64,000 bases of DNA. It comes from Phoronis australis. Lineage: Eukaryota; Phoronida; Phoronidae. The notes under the pieces are model-generated. The model did not search any database. It saw only the letters and a program-made list of their open reading frames with translations, and was not told the origin of the DNA. Shown here piece by piece: positions 26,331 through 37,833 of this stretch (position 1 is its first letter; each line of letters starts with the position of its first letter). Location: positions 126,001-190,000 of the forward strand of contig NMRA01000481.1 in assembly GCA_002633005.1 (NCBI GenBank), read 5' to 3'. A program made the translations under genes and the position numbers.

Positions 26331-28114
26331 TAAAAATGTTTCTACCTCTGGACTTCATTAAATAATTTAGGTGTGAACAACTACAAATTACTCTTCAAAA
26401 ATTCTCGGGACATACACTCTAATGATTTCTATCAAGAAGAAATTTCTTCTTGATGAACGTCGTGACTCTGCACCTTAGAATATTCTTAGATACAAGTTTT
26501 ACTTGCCCGCTGAAACAGGCGCAGAATGCTGGCCTTGGAATATTCATCCAAAATTATAATGCTACTTCAAATTACTCTTTGGTTCCTGGAATACTTCAAA
26601 AATATATGGTGCTTCACTATTTCCTTGTTTGACAAAATCTAAATAGTGGCTGACTGAGGCCAGTCCTTCGAGCATGCCATTACATGCTATGTAATCACCC
26701 CCCCTGCAAGAAGCAAGGAAAAGCAAAAAATTGGACATGGCACCAATCTCACATTTACATCGGTATGGTAATTACAAACATTGCAATATCCCGGGGTTTC
26801 TCCTTCTAGCCTTAGCAAGAGAGTTGCCACCACACACTCAAAATAAGCAATATCTGGTTAAACAGATAACATATTGTACAAGTAGTACCAAGTCAAAACC
26901 AAGACTTGCAACCTACCATCCCCTCCAAATTACCTCCAAGACAAAAAACGTACTAGGACAGGAGGTCAATAGGTCCATCATGAATTACACAGAGATAAAA
27001 CACTCCTTTATCCATCAGTAAGATCAAAGAAAGCGTACCGTTTTTATTGGCCTCGTTTCAGAATGTTAAGCACATTTTCACAGGTCATGTCGGAGACCGA
27101 CATTAACATGACGCATCCATGGATGTATGTCAAGGCTATCAAACTTTCCGTCAGAGTCGGACACTTGACAAGCACATGCAAAATCAACTACAACAGGTTC
27201 GCGTTTGCTTTGAAATTTTTGAAATTTAGGACACAAAGTGTCCCACTCACTTTCTACGTGACGTCTTCAGCCACGACATTCTTTATTTTGACCCGTTTTT
27301 GAGAAACTGCACAGCTTCAATGATGCAAAAATATTCCAATTTCAAGTACCATAGCTATAATGTGAACCACATAACATGAGATAATAGCACACAAAATACC
27401 AAATTGAGTTGGCACAGACACCTGGAAAAGTCAATATCACAATGCTTCAATTTTCCTTCATACTTTCTGCTCATTTGGATTTTTGTATTACGTAACAAAA
27501 CAGCAGGATGGAAGTGTCAGCGATTAGTTCCGGTGATAATCAATGAATATCCGCCAAGTCACCGTCTGTAGCCAATGGTTGGGAATCTTTAATTAATGGT
27601 TAGATCAAATAAATCGAGCATCCACAAGTTGTGAGGGAAATGACAGCAACCAATGATTACTACAGAATGTAGACTAATGTTCACATAGACTGTAACTTGA
27701 GCCACTGTTATTGTAGAGTCAAAAACAGGTTAACAAAAGGTCTTGCAAGACAATTAAAATCTTGCCGTGTTAGAGTTCCAGGTATTAGAAATCGGATACG
27801 ATAAAAGCTCAAAAGTTTAGGACACAACACGGAGGACAACAAAAATTTCACTTTATCATTTGCCATAAAAGATATGAGGCATAAAATTTAACCTAGTGAC
27901 ACCTCAATACAGAAATAACTTGTTCTAGAGTAACAGTTAGTGCAGGCAGTATGTATGTCAGACGATGAATCATAATCCACCTCTTCTATTTAAAGAATCA
28001 CATTCAATTACTTCAAAGGCACACTCTTTCAATCAACGTTCAAACCGCTTCAAGCAAGACTGTATCCTTTATGGATTTCATAAAAACCTCTAAAGTTGCG
28101 TAAACAATGTTAGA

Positions 28115-28366
28115 AGCCCACAAGAGTGTTTATGTGATCTCATCACGGAAATTTTTATCCAAAAAATTTAATCGTGTCCTTAATACCGTTGTGTTGCTAT
28201 CAATGTGCCTTTCTTTCTTGCTAAATTTTACTAAAAGACGTGGTCACGTGACCCAATTAATGACAGATTGGTAAAGAGTCAAAAATACATATTCTAAAGG
28301 CTTTCTACTTTCAGAAAATACAAAATTTCAAAGAGTTAACATGTACCGCATTGTGGATATTTGGTT
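28115..28366 (+). repeat. Left copy of a near-identical 252-bp duplication
   Basis: This stretch recurs at 28944-29197 with only a few substitutions and one 2-base insertion (CCAATTAATG versus CCAATATTAATG). The left copy ends at the TTAA where the piggyBac-type element begins; the right copy continues into unique DNA (GGTCAAGCACACAGACA). Confidence 0.9.
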
Positions 28367-28368
28367 AA

Positions 28369-28941
28369 CCCTTTCAACACCGCAGACCGCTTAAGCGGTC
28401 TCTGAAACTTACCTCCATTCAACACCGTGGACCGCTTTATCGGTCTCACGATATGCCGAACTTCTAAGCAACAGAATATTTGATTGGTTGATTAGGGGAA
28501 TTCTTTTGTGTACGTCACAAATTTAAATATAGCCTTACCTTCATTTCTAACAGCTTTTCTGATTCGTTGCTGAGAGGTAAAGTGAGTAATTGAAGGGGTT
28601 TTCCAAGAATTTAGATCGATGACTCGCAAAAACAAAATGTCGGCCGACGGCGATTCAGACGTAGACTTTTCAAATGACGAAATTGGCAATAATTTGTATA
28701 CTTTTTACTTAATTAATATACAAGATAACCCAAAAAGGAATTCTTATATATCTGGCCAGATTTTGTTGACTATTACGACAAAGAAGTTGAATTACATGGC
28801 TTTGAACCGGAGGAAAACTTTACAGGTCGCGAATTTCGCAATTGGGTCAAACAAACGCCGTTGAACTCCGACAACTTCGCAAATTTTCTGAACATGTGGA
28901 GTCTTCTAGAGTGTACGATGGTTCTGATAAGCAAGTTGAGT
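28369..28941 (+). mobile_element. 5' part of a piggyBac-type transposon, cut off at an N
   Basis: The segment starts directly after TTAA (28365-28368) with CCCTTTCAACACCGCAGACC, followed by an inner repeat (TTCAACACCGTGGACCGC, about 28414-28431). A TTAA target plus a CCC start is typical of piggyBac elements. It runs without a matching right end to the unknown base at 28942, after which the left flanking sequence starts again. Only the left end and the start of the coding region are therefore present. The element is on the plus strand. Confidence 0.75.
28619..28941 (+). pseudogene. N-terminal fragment of a probable piggyBac transposase
   Basis: An ATG at 28619 opens a peptide with an acidic start (residues ADGDSDVDFSNDE), as is usual for piggyBac transposase N-termini. 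About 40 codons in, the likely coding frame shifts. A second frame, open from about 28750 to 28941, reads WPDFVDYYDKEVELHGFEPEE and goes on with conserved-looking GREFRNW. The catalytic aspartate domain is missing because the sequence stops at the N (28942). The frame change could be an indel, a tiny intron or decay. The identification rests on its place inside the TTAA-bounded element more than on protein similarity. Confidence 0.5.
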
Positions 28942-28943
28942 NG

Positions 28944-29197
28944 AGCCCACAAGAGTGTTTATGTGATCTCATCACGAAAATTTTTATCCAAAAAATTTAA
29001 TCGTGTCATTAATACCGTTGTGTTGCTATCAATGTGCCTTTCTTTCTTGCTAAATTTTACTAAAAGACGTGGTCACGTGACCCAATATTAATGACAGATT
29101 GGTAAAGAGTCAAAAATACATATTCTAAAGGCTTTCTACTTTCAGAAAATACAAAATTTCAAAGAGTTAAAATGTACCGCATTGTGGATATTTGGTC
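28944..29197 (+). repeat. Right copy of the duplication, lacking the transposon
   Basis: Begins two bases after the single N at 28942 and matches 28115-28366 nearly base for base. Where the left copy has GGTTAACCC (insertion site and element start), this copy has GGTCAAGC. It looks like the empty-site allele. Confidence 0.9.
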
Positions 29198-29736
29198 AAG
29201 CACACAGACATGTCAACAATGTGATACGTGACCTTAATAAGCTCTAATTGCAAAACTTAAGTTTATTCAAAGGCTTTGGTAGGGTACTATCTAAGTTTGA
29301 AGCACTACAATAAGGACTCCACGAATGCAGTTCAAGGTCTTCTTTCTCTCATCCCAAGATGAAACCCTTCATGCTAAACACTTGAACTGCTAAATCAATT
29401 TCTTTATTGCCAAAGTGGACCTTCGCTTCCACAGACAGCTTCAAAGGTTGCACAGAAAATAACACCAGAGACGGAATTGGGGTGATGGGATTCCTAATAC
29501 CCATTTTCCGATGTAGCGGTGACATGATGAGATACGCGTGGTCACTAGGTGGCGTTCAGGTAGTTGGTGAACAGTTTTCTGGGGCCAGTTGCATGAAACT
29601 AAGGTCCCCAAGTCTTTTTGCACATTTGTGTTTTTATGGAGTCACAGGTGCAATATTTTTCTACTGTTCCATCTTTATTATGAGCTCCTGTTTCATTAAT
29701 GACATTTTCTAATGACATAACTAAAAACTGAGCCCA

Positions 29737-30000
29737 GAGTTCATTGAAAATAAATAGGGACTCAGTCCTTAAATTGGGGGTGTTGAATGAAAAGATTCCT
29801 ACTTATTTTCGACAATATTGACAATTCAACGTAGACTTCACTCTCAATTTGTATCAAAGTCAAAAGTTGATTTAGTAATGAAACTAAAACAATAAAAGAA
29901 AGAGCAGTCGATGTTTTCACAAATCCAAACATACACAGTAGATTTCGGGAACTTAGTTAAGTCCCTATTTGGGACTGTTTCATGCAACCGGGCAATGAAT
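29737..30000. repeat. Dispersed repeat family H, copy 1
   Basis: Has CATTGAAAATAAATAGGGAC near the left and GGAACTTAGTTAAGTCCCTA with GGGACTGTTTCATGC on the right, as at 62413-62655. Confidence 0.5.
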
Positions 30001-30094
30001 TCTTGCAATGATTTATTGCAGTAGGATATTTTCAGTATTGTTTAAAAAAGCTAGACTTTGCCTTGTTAAGCTGACTTTTAAAACAAAAATCAAA

Positions 30095-30440
30095 CGAGCC
30101 CTTTTACTCTCATAAAATCCGTCATCACAAAAGGATTCGGTTTCCGTTACCACAAAGAGCATCAAAGCCATCAGCAACTCGCGAAAATGCTTCACAGTTT
30201 ATTTAGGTTGGCCCACCCTCAAATGGCACATGTACACATTGCAGGTGACTTGAGTTGCCACAAGCAATACGGCTATGCCACATTTTCGAATTCGCACTTT
30301 TAGTGTTGGCCAATGCCGATAACGTCTGATACATTTTCTTGAGTCCCCGATGGTTTCTATGTTCTTGTTGGTAATGGAAATTACCAACTGTACCATGGAA
30401 AGGAATATCACGTGACCGTCTTTATCACAGTAAAAGGCCA
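30095..30440. mobile_element. Diverged relative of the CTCATAAAATCGGTC MITE
   Basis: Starts TTTTACTCTCATAAAATCCG with GGTTTCCGTTACCA. The right part has TTGGTAATGGAAA and ends CGTCTTTATCACAGTAAAAG. The arms are more diverged and the interior longer than at 23660-23842. Confidence 0.45.
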
Positions 30441-31453
30441 AATTAAATTTCCATTTCCATCCACCACCTGAAACAGGACTAAAGGAGCTTCAATTATTTC
30501 CCACAATCAACCCATCGAATTGCCAGTTGTGTAACGGAAAATTCAAATGATTCATTTGCGCGAATATTCGAGTGACTCGCAAATTTATACTTCTCAAAAA
30601 TAACCATGAACGAAAGAAATGCTTCATCTTTGTTAACTCGGGCCCTCATGTCCATCAAAAATTGGGTCAAGTGAGACACTTAAGTACTCCCACGACACCA
30701 AAGAGTACTATTACGCTATACTGTGTTCAATAACATCAACGTAGGATACACCTTTCACACAGTTCGCACTAATTCAAGCTTTTTAAAATGCAAACGGGTC
30801 AAGAACTTTGTAAAATCTATGACACATACAGCTACGAACCATCACTTTACCGTACCATTCGTTAAAAAACAAGCGGCAATAAAAACTTGTGTTGACACTG
30901 TTACAGGTGGTTAACCAAAAACTTGGTTTCAGGGACAGTCACAATCAAGACTTCTATTTCACAAATCAGTTTTCCAACAGAATAAAACGGTAATTAATGA
31001 AACAGTTTGAGGCAACTATTGGTGAAATCCCTATCTACTGGGAAAGCTTCAGCAAAGTATGCCTCACATAAAATCTGAGCATTGCAGTTCTCCATGGAGC
31101 ACCTTAGAGAACCTGGTTTTCTACAGTAATGGAAATGAACAGAATTCACAGAACATGACTTCTTTCACCGAATTTGAGATTTAGAAAATAATTGTTAAAT
31201 GGTCGTAACATAAATTATATTTTGATTATTTTTGGTTTAAATCACCAAAAGTAAGCATATAATCCATATCAATTCGACAAATCGATCGATGATAATCTAA
31301 TGCAGCAGAATCGTGTTCAAGTAATTGTTCATTCTCTCTTAAGGTGGCTCTGTTCTCAGGTTTTGAGAAACAATAAAAATGGTGAGTAGTAAGTTATCGG
31401 TAAAAACAAAGACATGGAGACAGAGCTGCACTTTTGTTATTTATCCCTTTCAG

Positions 31454-31604
31454 ATATTAAAACAGAATTGGATTAGTAACAAAATGGAGAAACTGAATTC
31501 CATATTTGCTCAAATGGATTTCCCTGTGCATAAAAACAGAAAACCGCGGGTTCTTCGCAACTCCAGCCTGAGTGGAGCGTCTCCAAGACAAACTTGCCAT
31601 CAGT
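31454..31604 (+). CDS. Candidate internal exon, possibly CDCA7-like
   Basis: Seen: a strong acceptor (TTATCCCTTTCAG ending at 31453), 50 open codons starting in phase 0, and a GTAAGT donor at 31605-31610 leaving a single T (phase 1). The peptide contains NKMEKLNSIFAQMDFP, then a basic stretch KNRKPRVLRNSSLSG, and ends in PRQTCHQ. Proteins of the CDCA7 family have a short helical motif of the type NKAMLAKLMSEL, basic Ser/Arg-rich stretches, and a zinc finger that begins TCHQCRQKT. The split codon T|GY after TCHQ would fit Cys. Against this, the distance between the helix and TCHQ is much shorter than in vertebrates, and I found no following exon with the remaining cysteines. It may equally be a chance open segment. 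Confidence 0.25.
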
Positions 31605-33941
31605 GTAAGTGTCTTTGCAAAGTGTTCAGGGAAGAAACAGATGATGCTCAAGTGCGTGGCTAATAATTACTTCCTCTTCGATGTCATTTCTGTCCACACA
31701 GGAATTTCATGGTGAAAAGTTCAGATCAGGTACAAATTACACTACCATCGGAGGCAGTACGTGGATCATGCAGATGCTAGTAAGGTTGTGTCAGTTTAAT
31801 TGTCCACACGGTCATTTTGTTCCCAACACAACTTTCAAAGAGGCAACTGACCGTCTTAGCATAAGCTTATACTAAAATCTCTCCAATTTAGGGCGCAATA
31901 TGGTAGACAAGTGAAATATGACTTGCAGATTTTTTACAGCACCATGCTCAAATTCTAGACGTGACTATCGTCGGAGAACATTTTGAAAATGTTTGGGCAT
32001 TCAACACAATGTTGAAAAACTTGGCAATTATTTTTGTGCAAAATTGGTCAGACTGTGCGGATGAAGATTGTGTAATTACCAGGTGAATTGTTGAGCTCAA
32101 CGGTGGACAGAAAAAAGGCACTTGGTAATGGGCAACTAAAGCACACAGGAACCTAGTTACCACGGAGCGACTAAGTAATACATTTCAACCGCCAGTTGAC
32201 AACAGGAATGACAGCGGTGATGTTGTCGCAAAAAAGGACTCTAGCAGATTCCGCCATCTTGATTCTAACTCTTGCCACTTCTCAATGGGAAATTACATCA
32301 AGACAAAAGTTGCAATTACTCTAAAATCACCAGAGCAATCTCCGTTTTAGAAAAGACGCACTTAACATCTGAATGGTGAACAGGTAACTGTGGCTTGATT
32401 TAAAAAAATATTTTACTAAACTTTGCCTGTTTGAGAAAATGTGTGAATACAAAAGTGAATTAGCCACCACCACATATTTGTTCATCCCCAATATTTTGAG
32501 TACTTGGTAGGGGTGTGACGTAATCACTTTCCGTGTTTCTATTTTGGCAACTTGACCGATTTCCATGCAATTTTAGCTGGAAATGGTTGCTGACAGTACT
32601 ATACAATAGAATTGCTCTTTGAGTGGTCTTGAATCCGGGACACTGAAACATGCCACAGAGAGTAGATACTAAGAAATGCATGTTATACCTTCAGACGATG
32701 TCTTGTTCTAGAAATCTTCCATACCAACCACATCCGTTATTTACAATAGTTCAAATATTTTTACAATATCACAGGTGTGAATGCATCCGAAATTAACAAA
32801 TTTCTACAAGGTGCGACAACTTGAAGGCAGCAGATGGGCACAAATGATTAATTCCTACTTCTAGAAATGGAAATCTCCTGTTTTATGAAGGTAAAAACAC
32901 AACGCTATATAATAACAATAACTTCGTCAACAACGGCATTGACTCCTTATGCAAAAATAAATGCTCGTTACCATTAGAACAGGGGAGACAACCAATTTTG
33001 ATGTAAACTAGTGATTGACACAGCTGGATTGGGATGAGTGTTCTACTGGTACACAGCACCGAAGTGAAATACCACGAGAGGGCGCCATGGTGTTTCAGGA
33101 AGTGACCACATAGACTGCGTATAACTCAGAAATGAGATTTACAATTGCGGCTGTAAATTTCTCAAAGCAAGCTGGAAAAAAATTACCAGGATCAGAAAGA
33201 GAGCAAGTGCGGGTGTTTACGATGTTGAAACCAATGCATGAATAAGAAAAATGTTGGCTAATTGATCTGATCTCCATAGGTTTAATAACCTATTAGATAA
33301 GACAGGAATCTCAAATGTTGTTTAACAGGGCAGTTACCAGCCACGCACACAGATTTTTCAAAACCATCCCCATTAGCTCTTCCAGTGCAAAATCGGTGAA
33401 ATATTTAGCTAATTATTCACATATTACAAAATATTTTCTTTCACATAACTATTAAAGGATTTGGCTAAATTTTAGTGAAATTAAAAGACTCTGACAACGG
33501 GTCATTCATTTCTACGAGGATCAAAAAACAATACTTTTCAGGTCAAAACCCGTCTAAAATTTCAGACACTTGCATTCTTGGCAAATCAAAATGAATTTAA
33601 ATCGGTAAAATTTAAACAGCGGACACAGTATTTTTTGTACATTCAAAATATAGTACCTAGCGTTGGAATTAGAAAGTGTGAGGCAAAATGTTATCAATTT
33701 TTGACGCAGTATCAACTGGACATGGGAAATTTTAGTTTTCACTTCTTTATCAAATATTAACGGTGTAAAACAAATGATTTGTCACTTGAAGTTCTGCACC
33801 ATAGCTACCACCACCTGTTTGGAGAAATCGTGAGAATTCCTAACAACCTTACATTAGCCTCTCAACGACGAAAAATCTGGCAAATTTCTCCAAAAAAGAT
33901 ATCATTTACTTGAGTAAATTGATGTTACTCTTCCGCGCGAG
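31605..33941. other. No gene seen
   Basis: Only short frames. I searched the plus strand by eye for cysteine-rich sequence that could continue the 31454-31604 exon and found none. Confidence 0.5.
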
Positions 33942-33992
33942 CACTCGCGTGCGTGCGTGTGAGTGTGTGTGTGTGTATGTGTGTGTGTGTCT
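33942..33992. repeat. (GT)n microsatellite
   Basis: GCGTGCGTGCGTGTGAG followed by GT repeats with a TATG interruption. Confidence 0.9.
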
Positions 33993-34199
33993 TTCATGGT
34001 GTAGAAAAACACATTATATGACTAGCCTGGAATTCTTGAGAGGTAAGGCCACTATGACATCAGACCTAGAGATGGAATTTTTATAACCACTCACTCCAAT
34101 ATTTACCTCTGCCTTGCAACTCACTAGGCAAAAATAAAACTTCATTGGCCTTGTAAAAACAAATGGAAAACTGATTTTAATGCAACAAATGTGCCAGTA

Positions 34200-34520
34200 G
34201 GTTTGGAGACAGTGTAGATGTGTAGATGCTATTTAAACTTAAGTGCAACTTACCCCAATTGTGACAATTCACTTCACCTTATCAAGGTGAGGTAACTTGT
34301 TCCAGGGTAACTTGCACCACTTTTAATAGCTGTGTGGCTGCAAACCTGGGGCAGGGCGGAAGTAATTATCAGTTACAGTTACATACAAACTGGTTGCCTC
34401 TAGCGCACTGTCTTCGCATTAGGTGTTCACTGTAATGCACTGAGGGCGACAACTTTTGCCTTACTCTAGTTATCGGATATGTTGTGTGGACACTCCACTT
34501 AAAGTAGATAAGAGAAAGTT
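34200..34520. repeat. Dispersed repeat with core CTGGGGCAGGGCGGAAGTA, copy 3
   Basis: Matches 4430-4680 over about 170 bases (GCTATTTAAAC to GGAAGTAATTATC). It also shares ACAACTTTTGCC with copy 1. Confidence 0.65.
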
Positions 34521-34544
34521 GCACTGAGAGCAAGTTGTTCAAGG

Positions 34545-34547
<3 letters not shown>

Positions 34548-34589
<42 letters not shown>

Positions 34590-34634
34590 GTACGTGTTTG
34601 CGTGTGTGCGTGTGTGCGTGTGTGCGTGTGTGCA
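34548..34634. repeat. (GT)n microsatellite with GTGTGC variants
   Basis: About 17 GT units, then GTGTGCGTGTGTACGTGTTT and further GTGTGC repeats. It lies 50 bases left of the foldback element. Frames through it on both strands are not genes. Confidence 0.95.
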
Positions 34635-34686
34635 CAGGGCTTAGTTAAAACCTCAACGGCAAACTGCTACAAGGCAGGTGTCCACT

Positions 34687-35128
34687 CAAGGTACCTAAAC
34701 TACACGGTTAACGGACTCATAAACATGGTCACGGACGCATGAACACGACTCAAGGACCTGCAAACACCGTCCACTGACTCACAAACACGGGAACGGACTC
34801 ATAAAACACGATCCATTCACCCAAATACACGGGACACGGACTCCCATTCACGAAGAAACACGGTTAACGGACCGCAAAAAACGGTTTACGGACATAATGT
34901 AGATGTCCGCTGACCCAGGAAGACGATGAGTCCATGACTCGTGTTTGGCGGTCCGTTAACCGTGTTTCATGAGTCTATGTCACGTGTATTTGGGTGAATG
35001 GATCGTGTTTTGTGAGTCCGTTCCCGTGTTTGTGAGTCAGTGGACGATGTTTGCAGGTCCGTGAGACGTGTTCATGCGTCCGTGACCCGTGTTTATGAGT
35101 CCGTTAACCGTGCAGTTTAGGTACCTTG
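34687..35128. mobile_element. Foldback-type element: long inverted repeat built of about 21-bp tandem units
   Basis: The left arm (34687-34899) and right arm (34925-35128) are imperfect reverse complements around a loop of about 25 bases. The ends read CAAGGTACCTAAACT and AGTTTAGGTACCTTG. Within each arm a unit of 20-21 bases recurs, for example CACGGTTAACGGACTCATAAA and CACGGGAACGGACTCATAAAA. The whole is flanked by the 5-bp direct repeat CCACT (34682-34686 and 35129-35133). Long inverted repeats composed of short tandem units are the hallmark of Foldback elements; the target duplication supports transposition. No coding capacity is visible. Its left neighbour is a (GT)n microsatellite. Confidence 0.8.
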
Positions 35129-36372
35129 CCACTGAATTGTGGGTAAATGCAACAGAACAAAAGAGAGCGTTGTGGTAATCCAGGGAATAGTGATTAACAA
35201 GATATTACCATATTGTATAGTTATTTAAACACAGAACACACTTTAATCTGTCAACTGCAGTTGACTGCGCATCAATTGTAATTTCTCATGCACAGCACTC
35301 ACTCCAAGTGCTATTACAGCAGGAAAGAAATTATGAAAAGACGCTGAAGGAAATAAATGTACGTCAAAGCTGAGTGACATTGACCACTAGTTCGCTAGCT
35401 TTTCTAATTACATGTTCGTGCAATTCTGATCTTTTACTAATTGGAGTATTTATGAATCAAAGTTTAGGTCTTCATCAAGAGAATGTCCAGGGAGACCAAA
35501 TGGACGCTTCAACTCAAATTTAGACACTCTAGTTTTAGGATGCCCTGTTCAGTATTTGTACACCCAAGTAAAGTAAGTGAGTAAGCAAGCACGGTTGTCT
35601 CTTATAACTTGCCAGCAGTGGGTCTGGGGGTTCATTGGCCTGTCCAGAATAAAAACATTGGCTTGGAAATCATGTAAGATAGAGAACACTTTAACACAGA
35701 ACCACGTCTCCACAGAAACACTGCCACACTACAACAGCAATTTTACGTGGGGTCATAAAAACGCCGTCATGCAAAATTGGTCATGGATTCCCCCAGAAAA
35801 TGGGAAGCCCATTTTGGACGCCCTATTTTTGAAAACCTGGATAAACCTCTGGTATGAAGCATTTTGATTTAGTTTGTATCATCGCTACACAAAAACATGA
35901 AATCCATTATTCCGAGCATTATATTTAGTTTGAGCAAGACAATAATTAGGGATCAAGGACTACATTGAAGGCACAAGAGTTTTGTTGCTAAAATATGTTT
36001 TGAGCAATTCACTATGAGCACACAAATGCTTGAAATTATAACAAGGTTACAGTCATTGATTTACAATTTCCAGCCAGCCTTTCAATCTTTCTTCCCCTGG
36101 CGATGCTATCTTGTACAAAAAGGCTACTTCTCACCTTATTTTATAAGACTAGGACCCTACGTGTAAGTGATTAAATCATTTTTCAGCACTTGCACAAGCA
36201 TTCTGGGCTATCTAGGTAGCCCAATATCGTACATCTAAAATAACAAAAAAATCGTTTGAGGAATGCTTAAAGTGGCAAATATTTGCAAACAAAATACAAA
36301 GACAAGATACAGTATGGTAAGTGCTGACCCAAAACCACATACACATTAGATTACACCAAAAGAATACGCAAG

Positions 36373-36561
36373 CACCTTATTCACGCAGTCGCCATTTTAA
36401 AAGTGAGCCTTTCTTTAGATTTTAAAAACAGTGCATTCTGCGATTAATCACAGCGCAAAGCGTGATTTTTTTCACGTGCCTTGTTATATTTGTGTCTCAA
36501 ATGCATTGTTTTAAACCAAAAACAGGCTCACTACTAAAATGGCAACTGCGTTAATTAGGTG
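36373..36561. mobile_element. MITE with ends CACCTTATTCACGCAGTCGC, copy 2
   Basis: About 189 bp with terminal inverted repeats of roughly 38 bases: CACCTTATTCACGCAGTCGC on the left, and from the right CACCTAATTAACGCAGTTGC. An inner inverted pair (GTGAGCCTTTCTT and AACAGGCTCAC) extends the fold. The interior matches 18292-18476. Confidence 0.75.
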
Positions 36562-36700
36562 TATAAGAGACCTTAAATACAACCAGTCTCTAGATGCAAT
36601 GGAGTCGAATTTTGGTAAACTGACGGGTTTCACAATGCTGGCATCTCGTTATTTAGTAAAATCATGATGCCTTTAAATTGAAAAAAACTTGAAGTTTAAA

Positions 36701-37156
36701 GGCCCTTTCATACTAACTTAACTTTGGTATGAGTGGAGCATTAATGGAAACTGCAAAGTGAATAGAATCGTTCACACCAGCTTCAGTATTTAAAAGCGTC
36801 GAAGTAACCCGTCATTGAAGTAATCACAAAGTAGCGCTGAGGCATCCCATGCGCGTTAACATTTTTTTTAATGTGACAATTTGAGAACATATATGAGCAC
36901 TAAGTGACATAAAAATTATTTCTAATTCGACTGGTAATTATTCGAGCAAAATATAAACAAGTAAAAGCGACGACGACACTGCCCTAATTGTTGACGATAG
37001 CAGTGTACCCTGGCAATGACTTCAATGAGACTGAAGTTGACCATCAAAACCGAACCGCAGTGTCAACACACCGCTGTTAATCCGCCTGTTTACTGCGAAG
37101 TTAACTGGCGATGTTAACTTCGATCCTCCACGTGTTGAGGTTAGTATGAAAGGGCC
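36701..37156. mobile_element. Inverted-repeat element, copy 1 (ends GGCCCTTTCATACTAAC)
   Basis: Starts with GGCCCTTTCATACTAAC and ends with GTTAGTATGAAAGGGCC, a perfect 17-bp terminal inverted repeat. The interior has short inverted motifs such as GAAGTTAACTGGCGATGTTAACTTCGATCC. There is no coding potential. It is related to 37834-39065. No convincing target duplication is visible. Confidence 0.75.
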
Positions 37157-37833
37157 GACACTTAAGTCCTGAAAGCTACAGTCAATGCCCGGAACAGTCC
37201 ATTTTTTGTTACATAAGCTAAAGGCTTTCGCCTAAGGCATACCACCAGTGACTTGTGTTACCAAGCACCTACGCACCTGAGAATTCCATGCCAAGTTAAA
37301 ACAAGCTTAAGAGTTCCAGTTAAATAGAGTTATTTAATCTGTCTCCATGTTTTTCATCAGCAAATGTTACAAAATCTGCGGACTCTTCATCTCATTTCCA
37401 AACTTGATTATGTTCCAACATATATTATGCTCCAACATATGTTATGCTCATGTGCTGATTTAAGGACTCAAAGATTTGTATATGTGTACAGTATGTCAAA
37501 GGTAAATGGTTTTGTTTTGTTTGCCCAATTAAGAACACCATTAACTTATAGGTGTGGTAGATATATGCGAACAATAACAAAAAACAGGAGAAATTTGTAA
37601 TCAGCTAAATAATGCACAGATACTGGTCCCCAAGGTAATGTCAGGTTAGATAGATCATAAATCCTAACGTGATCCTGGAATAGGTCTACATTTGTTTTAT
37701 TATGGACCACAGATGCACTGCAATTGTCTGGTCACTAATTTTCATTAGACGATCAATCAGGGGGGTTATTGTTTGTGCAGCCCATAATTGGACTGGTCAT
37801 TTACCCTTTGTACATTTGCAAAATTGGTGCTTG

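Noticed and set aside
34369-34742. Frames encoding HTHTHT and VCVCVC
   Set aside because: Translation of the (GT)n microsatellite.
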